DNA of 64,000 bases, taken from Paracraurococcus lichenis (lineage in GTDB: Bacteria; Pseudomonadota; Alphaproteobacteria; Acetobacterales; Acetobacteraceae). The notes beneath the pieces were generated by a model. The model saw only the letters and a program-made list of their open reading frames with translations, was not told the DNA's origin and ran no database searches. The first letter of the stretch is position 1. Every line of letters starts with the position of its first letter. The DNA lies in NCBI RefSeq assembly GCF_030657435.1, contig NZ_JAUTWS010000003.1, positions 62,001 through 126,000 of the forward strand, written 5' to 3'. Below are positions 17,974 to 27,386 of this stretch, piece by piece. Made by a program: the position numbers and the translations under genes.

Positions 17974-18961
17974 AGGCCTTGGCGAGGCCGGCGGCCTTCA
18001 TGGCATCGCCCAGCACCTGGTCGGCCTTGGCCAGTTCCTGCCCGGCGGCGGCCGCATCGGCATAGACCAGGCCGAAGCCGCGGGCATTCATGAAGTCCTG
18101 GTACTCCTTGGACTCGTAGACCTTCTTCAGCACCGGCTCGACCGCCGCCTTGACCTCGGCCGGCAAGCCGGCCGGCCCGACAATCACGCGCATGGCGCCG
18201 GCGCTGAAGCCGATCCCCATCGCCTCCTGCAGGGTCGGGATGTCGGGGAAGGCGGAGAGCCGCTGCGGCGCCATGACCGCTAGGCTGCGGGCCCGGCCGG
18301 CATCCAGCATCGCCCGCGCCTCCGGCACCGAGCAGGTGGTGAAGTCGAGCCCGCCGGCCGCGAGGTCCTGCATGGCCGGCGCCGCGCCGTTGGAGGGCAC
18401 CCAGCGCACATGGTCCGCCTTCAGCCCCATGGCGTTCAGCCAGCCGGCCAGCGCCAGGTGCCAGATGCCGCCCTGGCCGGTGCCGCTCGCCTTCATCTTG
18501 CCGGGCGTGCTGGCCTTGATCGCCTCGGCCAGGTCCTTGACCGTCTTGTAGGGCGAGGAACTGTTCACCTGGATGCCCGGCGGATCGTTGTTCATCAGGC
18601 CGAGCGGGGCGAAGTTCTTGTAGGTGACCTCCGTCAGCCCCTGCCAGTGCAGCATGCAGATCTCGGAGGTGATGATCCCGAGCGTGTAGCCATCCGCCGC
18701 TGACGTGGCGAGGGCGGTGTGGCCGACCACGCCGGAGCCGCCGGTGCGGTTCACCACGTTGAAGGGCTGGCCGAGTTCCTTCTCGAGCAGCGTGGCGACG
18801 ATGCGCACCACGGCATCGGTGCCGCCGCCGGCGGCCCAGGGGCAGATCATCTGCACCGGGCGCGACGGCCATTTCGGCTGGGCGAGGGCAGGGGTCGCCA
18901 GGGGGGAGACGATCAGCGCGGCGCCGGCGCCCAACAGGCTGCGGCGGGGAAGGGTGGTCAT
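17972..18961 (-). CDS. tctC: Periplasmic tricarboxylate-type binding protein (TctC/Bug family)
   Basis: 329-residue extracytoplasmic solute receptor of the Bug family. It has a twin-arginine-like/Sec leader (RRSLLGAGAALIVSPLATPALAQ), then WPSRPVQMICPWAAGGGTDAVVR, VVNRTGGSGVVG, and GYTLGI, all typical of Bug proteins. The ligand is likely a small carboxylate. It is the third gene of the tctBAC operon; 56 bases separate it from tctA. Gene-level substrate cannot be read from sequence. Confidence 0.9.
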   Translation of the reverse strand: MTTLPRRSLLGAGAALIVSPLATPALAQPKWPSRPVQMICPWAAGGGTDAVVRIVATLLEKELGQPFNVVNRTGGSGVVGHTALATSAADGYTLGIITSEICMLHWQGLTEVTYKNFAPLGLMNNDPPGIQVNSSSPYKTVKDLAEAIKASTPGKMKASGTGQGGIWHLALAGWLNAMGLKADHVRWVPSNGAAPAMQDLAAGGLDFTTCSVPEARAMLDAGRARSLAVMAPQRLSAFPDIPTLQEAMGIGFSAGAMRVIVGPAGLPAEVKAAVEPVLKKVYESKEYQDFMNARGFGLVYADAAAAGQELAKADQVLGDAMKAAGLAKA

Positions 18962-19017
18962 CGGTTCGCGTCCTCCTCTCGCGCCCCTCCCGGCGGGGCG
19001 CGTCGTTGCGGAAACAG

Positions 19018-20529
19018 CTAGCCCGCTGTCTTGCCGGCCGGCAAGCGCCGCCCCTGCATCCGGTTCCAGACCCATACCCCCGCCGGCCAGAGCAGCGCGC
19101 CGAAGGTCATCGCCGCCAGCACGCCGGAGACGGGCCGCTCGAAGAAGGGCAGCAGGTCGCCATCGGACTTGATGAGGGAGGTGATGAAGTTCTGCTCCAC
19201 CATCGTCCCCATGACGATGCCGAGGACGAGGGCCGCGACCGGATAGCCGTTGCGCTCCATGACGAAGCCGAGGCAGCCGAAGACCCCGACCAGCAGCACG
19301 GAGAACAGGTTGTTGCCGGTGGCGAAGGCGCCGACGGCGCAGAGCACCAGGATCACCGGCATCACGGCCGCCCGCGGCGCGCGCAGCACGGTGCTGGCGA
19401 GGCGGATCATCAGGATGCCGAGCGGGATCATGATGATGTTGGCGAGGATGAAGATGATGTAGAGCGCGTACATCGACGACGCGCGCTCGGTGAAGAGGGT
19501 CGGGCCGGGGTTCAGCCCCTTCATGTAGAGCACGCCGATGGCGATCGCCGTGATGGTGTCGCCCGGGATGCCGAAGAGCAGCGAGGGGACCCAGCCGGAG
19601 GCCAGCGAGGCGTTGTTGGAGGCGCCGGCCTCCACCAGCCCTTCCGGATGCCCGGTGCCGAACTTCTCCGGCTCCTTCGAGAACCTCTTCGACATGGCGT
19701 AGCTGACCCAGGCGGCCATGTCGGCGCCGGCGCCCGGCAGCACGCCGATGATGATGCCGATGATGTTCCCCCGCCACATCGGCCACTGGTACTTCTTGGT
19801 CAGCATCCACTGGTTCGCCAGGATGCTGCCGAACTTCCGCCTGGGCAGGGGCGGCGGCTCCGGCGTGATCATCGCCCGCATGACCTCGGAGACCGCGAAG
19901 ACGCCGACCAGCGCCGGGATCGGCTCGATGCCGCCGAGCAGGTCGGTCAGCCCGAAGGTGAAGCGCGGCGTCCCCGCCGGGTTCTCCATGCCGATGCAGG
20001 AGACCAGCAGGCCGAGCAGCATGGAGGCGATGGCCTTGATCGGCGAGGAACGCGCGACCAGCGTCGCGCACATCAGGCCGAGGAAGGCGAGCCAGAAATA
20101 CTCGAAGGTCGAGAAGGAGAGCGCCATCTCGGCGAGCAGCGGCGCCATCAGGACGAGCGAGAGGGTGCCGACGATGCCGCCGATGGCGCTGAACCAGAGG
20201 CCGGCGCCGAGCGCCATCTCCGCCTGGCCCTTGCGGGTCATGGCATAGGCCTCGTCCGTATAGGCGGCGCTCGCGGGCGTGCCGGGGATGCGCAGCAGGC
20301 AGCCCGGGATGTCGCCCGAGAAGATCGCCATGGCGCTCGCCGTGATGATGGTGGCGATGGCGGCGATGGGCGAGAGCCAGAAGGTGACCGGCACCAGCAG
20401 CGCCGTCGCCATGGTGGCGGAGAGGCCGGGCAGCGAGCCGACGACGAGGCCGTAGATGGCCGAGGCCAGGATGGCCAGGAGGACGTCGGGCGCCGCGACC
20501 AGCGCGAAGGCCTGGATCATGTCGTGCAT
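19018..20529 (-). CDS. tctA: Tripartite tricarboxylate transporter large membrane subunit TctA
   Basis: 503-residue permease with about twelve hydrophobic segments. GLVVGSLPGLSATMATALLVP near the N-terminus, IFSGDIPGCLLRIPGTPASAA and VLPGAGADMAAWVSYA are the conserved repeated motifs of TctA (DUF112). It couples solute uptake to an ion gradient together with TctB and the TctC receptor. It starts seven bases after the tctB stop. Confidence 0.93.
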   Translation of the reverse strand: MHDMIQAFALVAAPDVLLAILASAIYGLVVGSLPGLSATMATALLVPVTFWLSPIAAIATIITASAMAIFSGDIPGCLLRIPGTPASAAYTDEAYAMTRKGQAEMALGAGLWFSAIGGIVGTLSLVLMAPLLAEMALSFSTFEYFWLAFLGLMCATLVARSSPIKAIASMLLGLLVSCIGMENPAGTPRFTFGLTDLLGGIEPIPALVGVFAVSEVMRAMITPEPPPLPRRKFGSILANQWMLTKKYQWPMWRGNIIGIIIGVLPGAGADMAAWVSYAMSKRFSKEPEKFGTGHPEGLVEAGASNNASLASGWVPSLLFGIPGDTITAIAIGVLYMKGLNPGPTLFTERASSMYALYIIFILANIIMIPLGILMIRLASTVLRAPRAAVMPVILVLCAVGAFATGNNLFSVLLVGVFGCLGFVMERNGYPVAALVLGIVMGTMVEQNFITSLIKSDGDLLPFFERPVSGVLAAMTFGALLWPAGVWVWNRMQGRRLPAGKTAG

Positions 20530-20536
20530 GGCGCGC

Positions 20537-21004
20537 CTACCACGGGGCCGGGAGCACGCCGGCGGGCAGGGGCACGCGCAGCAGCTTGTAGAAGGCGAGG
20601 TGGATGAGCGGCGGCATCGCCAGCGCGAGCGGCACCGCCAGCACCGGCCGGGCGCCGAGCGCGAGGGCGCCGACCAGCACCATGATGGCGGCCGTCAGCA
20701 GGAAGCCCAGCGGCTCCGAAGCCAGGACGTAGAAGAGCAGCAGGGCGGGCGGCACCAGCGCCCGCAGCCCGCCGAGTCGCCAGGGACCGGGGCCCGCGGC
20801 CTCCTCCTCCGGCACCTCGAAGCTGCTGCCGATGCCGAGGGCGATGAGGCCGCCGCAGAGGACGAGGCCGAAGCCGATGAGCATGGGGAAGGCGGCGGGG
20901 CCCACATCCTGGCCGGGCACCGCCGGCAGGCGGGAGCCGCCGAGGGCGGCCGCCCCGCCGAGGGCCACCAGGACCGCGCCGGTCACCCGGTCGGACAAAT
21001 GCAC
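20537..21004 (-). CDS. tctB: Tripartite tricarboxylate transporter small membrane subunit TctB
   Basis: 155-residue protein with four hydrophobic segments, the usual size and topology of TctB. It begins with a GTG preceded by AGGAGAG. The PAVPGQDVGPAAFPMLIGFGLVLCGG stretch (in part) matches the family, which is poorly conserved in sequence; position immediately before tctA supports the call. First gene of the tctBAC operon, divergent from the second MoxR gene. Confidence 0.85.
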   Translation of the reverse strand: MHLSDRVTGAVLVALGGAAALGGSRLPAVPGQDVGPAAFPMLIGFGLVLCGGLIALGIGSSFEVPEEEAAGPGPWRLGGLRALVPPALLLFYVLASEPLGFLLTAAIMVLVGALALGARPVLAVPLALAMPPLIHLAFYKLLRVPLPAGVLPAPW

Positions 21005-21167
21005 CGGACTCTCTCCTGAACTGTTTCCTTCCCGGCCAGTCTAGCGGGGTGTGCGCGGCGTCACAGGCCCCCCGGCGCGGATTTGTCGGCGGCGGCCGGA
21101 CGCGTCATCATCACGTCCAAGCGGCAACGCCGCAGCCGGAGACGTCCCGCATGAGCCGAACCACCGC

Positions 21168-22124
21168 ATGAGCATCGCCTGGCATGGGCTGCTCGACTCC
21201 ATCGAAGCCACCGAGGCCGGCCTGCAATCCGCCGGCTACATCGCGAGCCGCCCGATCTCGACCGCGCTCTACCTGGCGCACCACCTGCGCAAGCCCATCC
21301 TGGTCGAAGGCCCGGCGGGCGTCGGCAAGACGGAACTGGCCAAGGCCGCCGCCGCCTGGCTCGGCCTGCCGCTGATCCGCATGCAGTGCTACGAGGGGCT
21401 GGACGAGAGCAAGGCGCTGTACGAGTGGAAGTACGGCAAGCAGCTCCTCTATACCCAGATCCTGAAGGACCGGATGGGCGCCGTGCTGGGCGAGGAGCCC
21501 GGGCTGGACGCCGCCATGCGCCGGCTGCACGGCGTCAGCGACCTCTTCTTCTCCGAGGAGTTCCTCGAGCCGCGGCCGCTGCTGCGCGCCCTGCGCGAGC
21601 CCGGCGGGGCGGTGCTGCTGGTCGACGAGGTCGACAAGGCCGACCAGGAATTCGAGGCCTTCCTGCTCGAGCTGCTGTCGGACTACCAGGTCAGCATCCC
21701 GGAGATCGGCACGGTGCGGGCGGAGGTGGCGCCGATCGTGCTGCTGACCTCGAACTCCATGCGCGACCTGGGCGATGCGCTGAAGCGGCGCTGCCTGCAC
21801 CTGCATATCGGCCTGCCGGATGCGCGGCTGGAGGCGCGGATCATCGCCAGCCGCGTGCCCGACGCGGCCGAGGACCTGCGGCGGCAGCTCGTCGCCTTCG
21901 TGCAGCAGCTCCGCACGCTCGACCTGAAGAAGCTGCCCTCGGTCAGCGAGACCATCGACTGGGCGCGGGTGCTGGTGCTGCTGCATGCGCCGCAGCTCGA
22001 CCATACCCTGGTGCGGGAGACGCTGAACGTCCTGCTCAAATTCGAGAGCGACATCGAGGCGGTGGCGCCGCAGATCGGCGACCTGCTGCTGAAGGCGAAG
22101 CGGGAGGCGGTGCCGATACGCTGA
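21168..22124 (+). CDS. MoxR family AAA ATPase (module 2)
   Basis: 318-residue AAA+ ATPase with Walker A GPAGVGKTE, Walker B LLVDEVDKADQEFEAFLLELLSDYQ, sensor LLTSNSMRDLGDALKRRCLHLHI, and the alpha-helical lid. This is the CoxD-like branch that accompanies molybdenum hydroxylases in many bacteria. The ATG at 21168 is the only one giving a normal N-terminus. Its stop overlaps the VWA start (TGATG). Confidence 0.88.
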   Translation: MSIAWHGLLDSIEATEAGLQSAGYIASRPISTALYLAHHLRKPILVEGPAGVGKTELAKAAAAWLGLPLIRMQCYEGLDESKALYEWKYGKQLLYTQILKDRMGAVLGEEPGLDAAMRRLHGVSDLFFSEEFLEPRPLLRALREPGGAVLLVDEVDKADQEFEAFLLELLSDYQVSIPEIGTVRAEVAPIVLLTSNSMRDLGDALKRRCLHLHIGLPDARLEARIIASRVPDAAEDLRRQLVAFVQQLRTLDLKKLPSVSETIDWARVLVLLHAPQLDHTLVRETLNVLLKFESDIEAVAPQIGDLLLKAKREAVPIR

Positions 22125-23485
22125 TGGAGGGACCGCTCCTCGACTTCTTCCGGGCCGCCCGCGGGGCAGGGATGCGCATCTCCCCGGCCGAGAGCATCGA
22201 CGCGACCCGCGCCGCGCAGGTGGTGGGGTTCGCGGACCGGGCGGTGCTGAAGGACACGCTCTCCCTCGTCATGGCCAAGACGGTGGAGGAGAAGCGCGCC
22301 TTCGCCGAGGTCTTCGACCTCTTCTTCCGGCGCGGCGATTTCGCGTCCGCGCCGGCGGAGGAGGAGGCGGCGGGCGAGAGCCCCGCGCCCCCCGGGCAGT
22401 CCGGGGAAGGGGAGGGCGGCCAGGGCCAGGGCGGCGAAGGGGAAGGCCGCGGCGGCGGGGACCTCGCCCGCATGCTGCTCGCCAACGACCAGGCGGCGCT
22501 GGCCGCGGCGGTGGAGCGGGCGGCGCAGGAGGCCGGCCTCTCCAACATCGCGCTCTTCACCCAGGTGAACCTCTTCACCCGGCGCATCCTGGAGCGCATG
22601 GGGCTGCAGGCGCTGGAGCGGGAGATCGCCCGCGGCGGCGATGCGCGGCTCCGCCAGGGCCGCGACCGGCTGCGCGACCAGGTCCGCGATTTCGTCGAGC
22701 AGAACCTGCAGCTCTTCGCCCGCGGCGAGAACGAGGCCTTCCGCGAGCGCATGCTGCAGCAGACGCGCCTCTCGGCCATCGACCGGCGCGACCATGACCG
22801 CATGCGCGCCCTGGTGCGCGCCATGGCCCGGCGCCTGGCGACGCAATACGGCCGCAACCGCAAGCGCGACCGCCGCGGCGTGCTGGATGTCCGCCGAACC
22901 CTGCGGCGCAACATGGGCTGGGAGGGCATCCCCTTCCATGTCGTCTGGAAGCAGGAGCGGATCGAGAAGCCGAAGCTCGTCGTGCTCTGCGACGTCAGCG
23001 GCTCGGTCGCCGCCGTCGCGCAGTTCCTCCTGCTCTTCCTCTATTCGCTGAACGAAGCGCTGTCCGGCCTGCGGTCCTTCGCCTTCTCCGGCAACCTGGT
23101 CGATGTCTCCGACATCCTGGAACGCCACCCGATCGAGACGGCGATCCCGGAGGTCATGGCGCGGGCGGGCTTCGGCTCCTCGAACTACGGCATGGCGCTG
23201 GCGGATTTCGAGCGGGAGCACATGCCCCTGCTCGACAGCCAGAGCACGGTGATCGTGCTGGGCGATGGCCGCGGCAACCGCACCGACCCGCGCACCGATA
23301 TCCTCGCGCGCATGGCCGATCGCTCGAAGCAGGTCGTCTGGCTGAACCCGGAGATGCGCACGCTCTGGGGCACGGGCGATTCCGACATGCTCCGCTACGC
23401 CCCGCATTGCCGGGTCGCCGCGGTCTGCAACACGCTGCAGCACCTCGAGCGCATCATCGGTGAGCTGCTGCGGGACGGCGGCTGA
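22124..23485 (+). CDS. VWA domain protein, CoxE-like (MoxR partner 2)
   Basis: 453-residue cytoplasmic protein. An N-terminal helical part (PLLDFFRAARGAGMRISPAES) is followed by a low-complexity Gly/Glu/Gln linker at about residues 75-112 (GQSGEGEGGQGQGGEGEG), and a C-terminal VWA domain with a complete metal site VVLCDVSGSV and FGSSNYGMAL and VIVLGDGRGN. In carbon monoxide dehydrogenase systems CoxE with CoxD (MoxR) matures the copper-molybdenum site. Here the nearest molybdenum hydroxylase is 10 kb away, so a link is only possible. Coupled to the MoxR gene. Confidence 0.87.
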   Translation: MEGPLLDFFRAARGAGMRISPAESIDATRAAQVVGFADRAVLKDTLSLVMAKTVEEKRAFAEVFDLFFRRGDFASAPAEEEAAGESPAPPGQSGEGEGGQGQGGEGEGRGGGDLARMLLANDQAALAAAVERAAQEAGLSNIALFTQVNLFTRRILERMGLQALEREIARGGDARLRQGRDRLRDQVRDFVEQNLQLFARGENEAFRERMLQQTRLSAIDRRDHDRMRALVRAMARRLATQYGRNRKRDRRGVLDVRRTLRRNMGWEGIPFHVVWKQERIEKPKLVVLCDVSGSVAAVAQFLLLFLYSLNEALSGLRSFAFSGNLVDVSDILERHPIETAIPEVMARAGFGSSNYGMALADFEREHMPLLDSQSTVIVLGDGRGNRTDPRTDILARMADRSKQVVWLNPEMRTLWGTGDSDMLRYAPHCRVAAVCNTLQHLERIIGELLRDGG

Positions 23486-23496
23486 CCCAGGCCGGT

Positions 23497-23518
23497 CCAG
23501 GCCAGGCTCCTGGCCTGG
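23497..23518 (+). terminator. Perfect hairpin after VWA gene 2
   Basis: Arms CCAGGCCAGG / CCTGGCCTGG with a CT loop, between two convergent genes. Confidence 0.65.
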
Positions 23519-23527
23519 TGGGGGAGC

Positions 23528-23550
23528 GCGAGGGGACGGCGTCCCCTCGC
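23528..23550 (-). terminator. Perfect hairpin after the hydroxyacid dehydrogenase
   Basis: Arms GCGAGGGGAC / GTCCCCTCGC with a GGC loop, touching the stop of the minus-strand gene. Confidence 0.65.
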
Positions 23551-24848
23551 TAGGCCATCCGCCGACGCGGCGCCTCGATACCCGCGACGTTCCCCTCCGG
23601 CTCGAACCGCACCGCATTCGGATGCAGCACCGTCGCCCGGTGTGCCTCCTCGATGCTGCGGATGCCGGCCTGGCCGAAGGTGCTGCGGATCTCCTCCGCG
23701 AAGGCGGCCGTCGCGTGGTCGCCGCCGGCCTCGCCGATCGCCGCGACCGAGAGCAGGAAGGCCCGCCCGGCGAAGCAGAAATCCGCCCCCACGGCGAGCG
23801 TCCGCAGCACGTCGAGGCCGGAGCGGATCGAGCCGTCGTAGAGGATCTTCGCCCGCCCGCCGACCGCGGCGGCGATGGCCGGCACCGTGTCGATGGAGGC
23901 CGGCGCGGCATCGAATTGCCGCCCGCCATGGTTGGAGACCCAGATGCCGTCGACGCCGAGCGCCACGGCACGCTCGGCATCCGCCGGGTGCTGGATGCCC
24001 TTCAGCACCAGGGCGCGCGGCCAGACCTCCCGGAAGCGGGCGATGTCGTCCCAGGTGATGCCGGTGGTCATGTTCTGCGTGACGAAGCTGGCGAGCTCGC
24101 CGACCGAGGCATTCTCGCCCACGTATTTCCGCATGTTCTCGAAGCGCGGCTGGCCCTTCTGCAGCATCTCCAGCGCCCAGAAGGGCGCGCGGGCGATGTC
24201 GAGGATGGTGCGCGGCCGGTAGCGGAAGGGCACGACCAGGCCGTTGCGCACGTCGTGGACGCGCTTCTGCCGCATGGGCACGTCGAGGGTGACGACCAGC
24301 GCATGCGCGCCGACGGCCGCCGCCCGCCGGATCAGGTCGATGGAGAGGCGGTGGCCGTCCGCCGGCAGGCCATAGAGCTGGAACCAGAGGCTGTCCGGCG
24401 CGATCCGCGCCAGCTCCTCCATCCCGACATTGGCGACGGTGGAGGAGACATAGGGAATGCGTGCCTTCTGCGCCGCCGCCGCCAGGATGGCATCCGCCCG
24501 CGGCCAGACCATGCCGACATTGCCCATCGGCGCCACGCCCACCGGCGCGGCATAGTCCCGGCCGAAGAGCGACGTCGCGATGTTCACGCCGGAGAGATCG
24601 ACGGCGTAGCGCGGCACGATCCGGACCGCGTCCATGGCGGCGCGGTTGTGCGCCACGTTCGGCGCGCCGTCCCCGACGCCGCCGGCCACGAAATCATAGG
24701 CGAAGCGCGCCACGCGCCCCTTCGCCCGGCGCTGCAGGTCGTTGAAGGTGGGGAAGCGCCGCCGCAGCCGGCCCGCCGGCGTCTCCGCGGCACCCGCCGC
24801 GCCCCAGCCCGCCGGTCGCCCCGTATTGCCCGTGCTGCTGCCGCTCAT
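23550..24848 (-). CDS. FMN-dependent alpha-hydroxy acid dehydrogenase (LldD/MdlB-like)
   Basis: 432-residue TIM-barrel flavoenzyme that oxidises an L-2-hydroxy acid (lactate, mandelate or glycolate class) and passes electrons to quinone or oxygen. The FMN-binding segment APMGNVGMVWPRAD, substrate-site WFQLYGLPADG, VVTLDVPMRQKRVHD, KGIQHPADAE, catalytic histidine in VSNHGGRQFD, and YDGSIRSGLDVLRTLAVGA (phosphate site) are all present. An N-terminal extension of about 25 residues is low complexity. GGGGGAAGG precedes the ATG. It stands alone on the minus strand; the exact substrate is not predictable. Confidence 0.88.
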   Translation of the reverse strand: MSGSSTGNTGRPAGWGAAGAAETPAGRLRRRFPTFNDLQRRAKGRVARFAYDFVAGGVGDGAPNVAHNRAAMDAVRIVPRYAVDLSGVNIATSLFGRDYAAPVGVAPMGNVGMVWPRADAILAAAAQKARIPYVSSTVANVGMEELARIAPDSLWFQLYGLPADGHRLSIDLIRRAAAVGAHALVVTLDVPMRQKRVHDVRNGLVVPFRYRPRTILDIARAPFWALEMLQKGQPRFENMRKYVGENASVGELASFVTQNMTTGITWDDIARFREVWPRALVLKGIQHPADAERAVALGVDGIWVSNHGGRQFDAAPASIDTVPAIAAAVGGRAKILYDGSIRSGLDVLRTLAVGADFCFAGRAFLLSVAAIGEAGGDHATAAFAEEIRSTFGQAGIRSIEEAHRATVLHPNAVRFEPEGNVAGIEAPRRRMA

Positions 24849-25027
24849 CCGACCTTCCCCCGTGATTTGGCTCGATTATGCACCCTTGCGGCGGGGCGGA
24901 AAGACGGCACGGGCTTGACCGCTCACGCCGACATGACACATCGGACCGTTACGATCCGCGACATTCTGGCCCGAGGCCCGTTCAGGCCAGTCGAACGCCG
25001 GGCCAAACCCAGGAGGATGCCCGTTCC

Positions 25028-25660
25028 ATGGCTGACACTGCCTTCATGCGTAAGCCTTGCCTGCGCGGCGCGCTCCTCGCCCTGTCGCTATTGGCGGGCT
25101 GCACCACCATCCCCAACCAGCCGGCGAACGGGTGGGCGACGCTGCCGAACGATGCCGTGGTCGGCGCCGGCGATCCGGTGCGCGCGGCCATCATCAATGC
25201 CGCCTATGTCTTCCCGACCCCGGCCTCCGTCGCCGGCAAGCCGGACGACGCGGCGCGGGCGGTGGCGAATTACGAGTTCCTGACGGTCGAGATTCCCTAT
25301 GGCGCGCGCTGGCGCGGCTTCAATCCGAATGTCTCGACCGAATTGCTGACCGGGCAGCAGGAGGTCGCGCAGGCCTTCGGCATCGCGCCGAACGCGCCGA
25401 CCCAGCAGGTGGTGGACGCCCTCTATGGCGCCTCGCGCGCGCTGCGGGCCGGCGACCAGGCGGCGGCGGAGCGGCTGCTCTCCGGCCCCGCCTTCACCTA
25501 TGGCGGGCCGGCGACGCTGCAGCGGCTCACGGCCATGCCGCTGATGCCGCGCGCCGCCGCGGCGGCGGCGCTGACGGCGCAGGAGATGGACCGCAACGAC
25601 CGGCTCGGCTCGCCGCGCGGGGTCGGCGGCGGGGGCGGTGGCGGTGGCGGGTATCGCTGA
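25028..25660 (+). CDS. Small lipoprotein with polyglycine tail
   Basis: 210-residue protein beginning with a lipoprotein signal (RGALLALSLLAGC; the cysteine is the likely lipidation site). The mature part is largely helical, with VRAAIINAAYVFPTP, YEFLTVEIPYG and RWRGFNPNVSTELLTGQQEV; I do not recognise a named domain. The C-terminus ends in a run of about nine glycines. AGGAGG precedes the ATG. It stands alone on the plus strand between two minus-strand genes; membrane-associated, function unknown. Confidence 0.75.
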   Translation: MADTAFMRKPCLRGALLALSLLAGCTTIPNQPANGWATLPNDAVVGAGDPVRAAIINAAYVFPTPASVAGKPDDAARAVANYEFLTVEIPYGARWRGFNPNVSTELLTGQQEVAQAFGIAPNAPTQQVVDALYGASRALRAGDQAAAERLLSGPAFTYGGPATLQRLTAMPLMPRAAAAAALTAQEMDRNDRLGSPRGVGGGGGGGGGYR

Positions 25661-25678
25661 CCCGGCCGTTGCGGGCGG

Positions 25679-27358
25679 CTATTCCGCCGCCTGCTTCGCC
25701 CAGATGCCCATGCGGTTGTAGGGCGCATAGGGCGGGAAGGCGCCGATCGCGGTCATGTCCACTTCGACCAGGCTCGGCCCCGGGGTGGCGACCGCCTTCG
25801 CCACCTGCGCCGCCAACTCGCCAGCCGCGGCGACCCGGAAGAAGGGCAGGCCGGCCAGCGCCGCGAGCTTCGGCAGGTCCGGCCCCTGCGGATCGGCGAA
25901 ATAGAAGCGGCCGTCCTGGAAGGCGCCCTGGATGTGCTTGATGACCCCGTAGCCGCGGTCGTTCATCACCATGATGACCAGCTCCGCGCGTTCCTGCACC
26001 GCGGTCCAGAGCTCCTGCAGGTTCACCTGGAAGCCGCCATCGCCGACCATGGCGATGGTCTTCCGCGTCCCACCGGCCATCGCCGCGCCGATGCCGAGAG
26101 GCAGGCCAGGCCCGATCGCGGCGCTGACCGGATGCACCGCGTCGCGCGGACCGTAGACGGGGAAGATGCGGTTCCCCCAGGAGGAGTTGCTGATGGTGAC
26201 GTCGCGCACCCAGAGCGCCTCGCGCGGCAGGGCGGCGCGCAGCGTCGCGGGGAACTCGGCATAGGGGCCGAGCTGGCCTAGGTATTCCGCCACCGCCTCC
26301 CGCTTCATGGCGGCGAATTCCTCGGCATAGCCGGCCGCCACCTGCATGCGGCCCTGCAGCCGTTCGGCGAGCGCGGCCATGGTCAGCGCCGCGTCGCCGC
26401 AGACGAAGGCGCGGCTGGCATAGCCGCGGCCATCCGCGCGCGGGTCGAGGTCCACGCGCACCAGCGTCTCCGGCAGCTTCAGGGAGAAATCCATGGTCTC
26501 GTGCCCGCGCAGCCGCGAGCCGACGACGAGCATGGCGTCCACGCCCCGGTAGAATTCCTGCACGCGCGGGGAGCCGTTGCCGTGCAGCCCGCCGAGGGAC
26601 ATCGGGTGGTCCTCCGGCACGATCCCCCGCCCGTTCCAGGAGGAGACCGCGCCGAAGCCGAGCGCCATGAGGCGCATGGCGGCGGCGCCCGCATCCTTGG
26701 CGCCATTGCCGAGCCAGAGCATCGGCCGCTTCGCCCGCGCCAGGATCTCGGCCGCCTCGTCCAGTGCGGCCGCGGCGGGCGGCAGGGGCGGCGGCACGGG
26801 CAGGACCAGGCTGTCGAGCGCCGCGGGGCGCTCGATCGCGGTGCGCTGGATGTCGATCGGGATCTCGAGGCTGACCGGCCCGCGCGGCGCGGTCAGGGCG
26901 AGCGTCGCGGCCCGGGTCAGCACGCCCAGCGCTTCGGCCGCTGCGCGGATCCGGAACATGCCCTTGCAGACCGCGGCCAGCATCTGCGGCTGGCCCGGCA
27001 GGTCGTGCACCGTGCCGAGGTCGCGGTCGAGGAACTTCGTCGGCGTCTGGCCGGTGATGTGCAGCACGGGGGAGCCGGCGAATTGCGCTTCCGCCAGTCC
27101 CGGCACGGCATTGGCGGCGCCAGGCCCGGTCGAGGAGAAGAGCACGCCGAGATGGCCGGAGACGCGCGCATAGGCATCCGCCATATGCGCCCCGCCCATC
27201 TCGCCGCGGGCCATGACGTAGCGGATGGCGTTGCGCCGCCCGATCCCGTCCAACATCGGGATGTTGTGGACGGAGACGATGCCGAAGCAGGTGGTGACGC
27301 CGATGCGCGAGAGGAACTCCGCCACCAGGTCGCCGACGTAATAGGCGCTGTCCGCCAT
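25679..27358 (-). CDS. Thiamine diphosphate-dependent enzyme (acetolactate synthase-like)
   Basis: 559-residue three-domain ThDP enzyme. The N-terminal pyrimidine domain has the catalytic glutamate region RYVMARGEMGGAHMADAYAR and STGPGAANAVPGLAEAQ; the middle domain follows; the C-terminal domain has the ThDP/Mg site GDGGFQVNLQELWTAVQ ending MNDRGYG. Members include acetolactate synthase catalytic subunits, benzoylformate decarboxylase and oxalyl-CoA decarboxylase-like enzymes; no small regulatory subunit gene is nearby, which argues against a biosynthetic acetolactate synthase. First gene of a minus-strand set with an acyl-CoA dehydrogenase 28 bases upstream in the same direction. Confidence 0.85.
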   Translation of the reverse strand: MADSAYYVGDLVAEFLSRIGVTTCFGIVSVHNIPMLDGIGRRNAIRYVMARGEMGGAHMADAYARVSGHLGVLFSSTGPGAANAVPGLAEAQFAGSPVLHITGQTPTKFLDRDLGTVHDLPGQPQMLAAVCKGMFRIRAAAEALGVLTRAATLALTAPRGPVSLEIPIDIQRTAIERPAALDSLVLPVPPPLPPAAAALDEAAEILARAKRPMLWLGNGAKDAGAAAMRLMALGFGAVSSWNGRGIVPEDHPMSLGGLHGNGSPRVQEFYRGVDAMLVVGSRLRGHETMDFSLKLPETLVRVDLDPRADGRGYASRAFVCGDAALTMAALAERLQGRMQVAAGYAEEFAAMKREAVAEYLGQLGPYAEFPATLRAALPREALWVRDVTISNSSWGNRIFPVYGPRDAVHPVSAAIGPGLPLGIGAAMAGGTRKTIAMVGDGGFQVNLQELWTAVQERAELVIMVMNDRGYGVIKHIQGAFQDGRFYFADPQGPDLPKLAALAGLPFFRVAAAGELAAQVAKAVATPGPSLVEVDMTAIGAFPPYAPYNRMGIWAKQAAE

Positions 27359-27386
27359 TCGCGTTTTCCTCCCCTCGTGGCCGGGT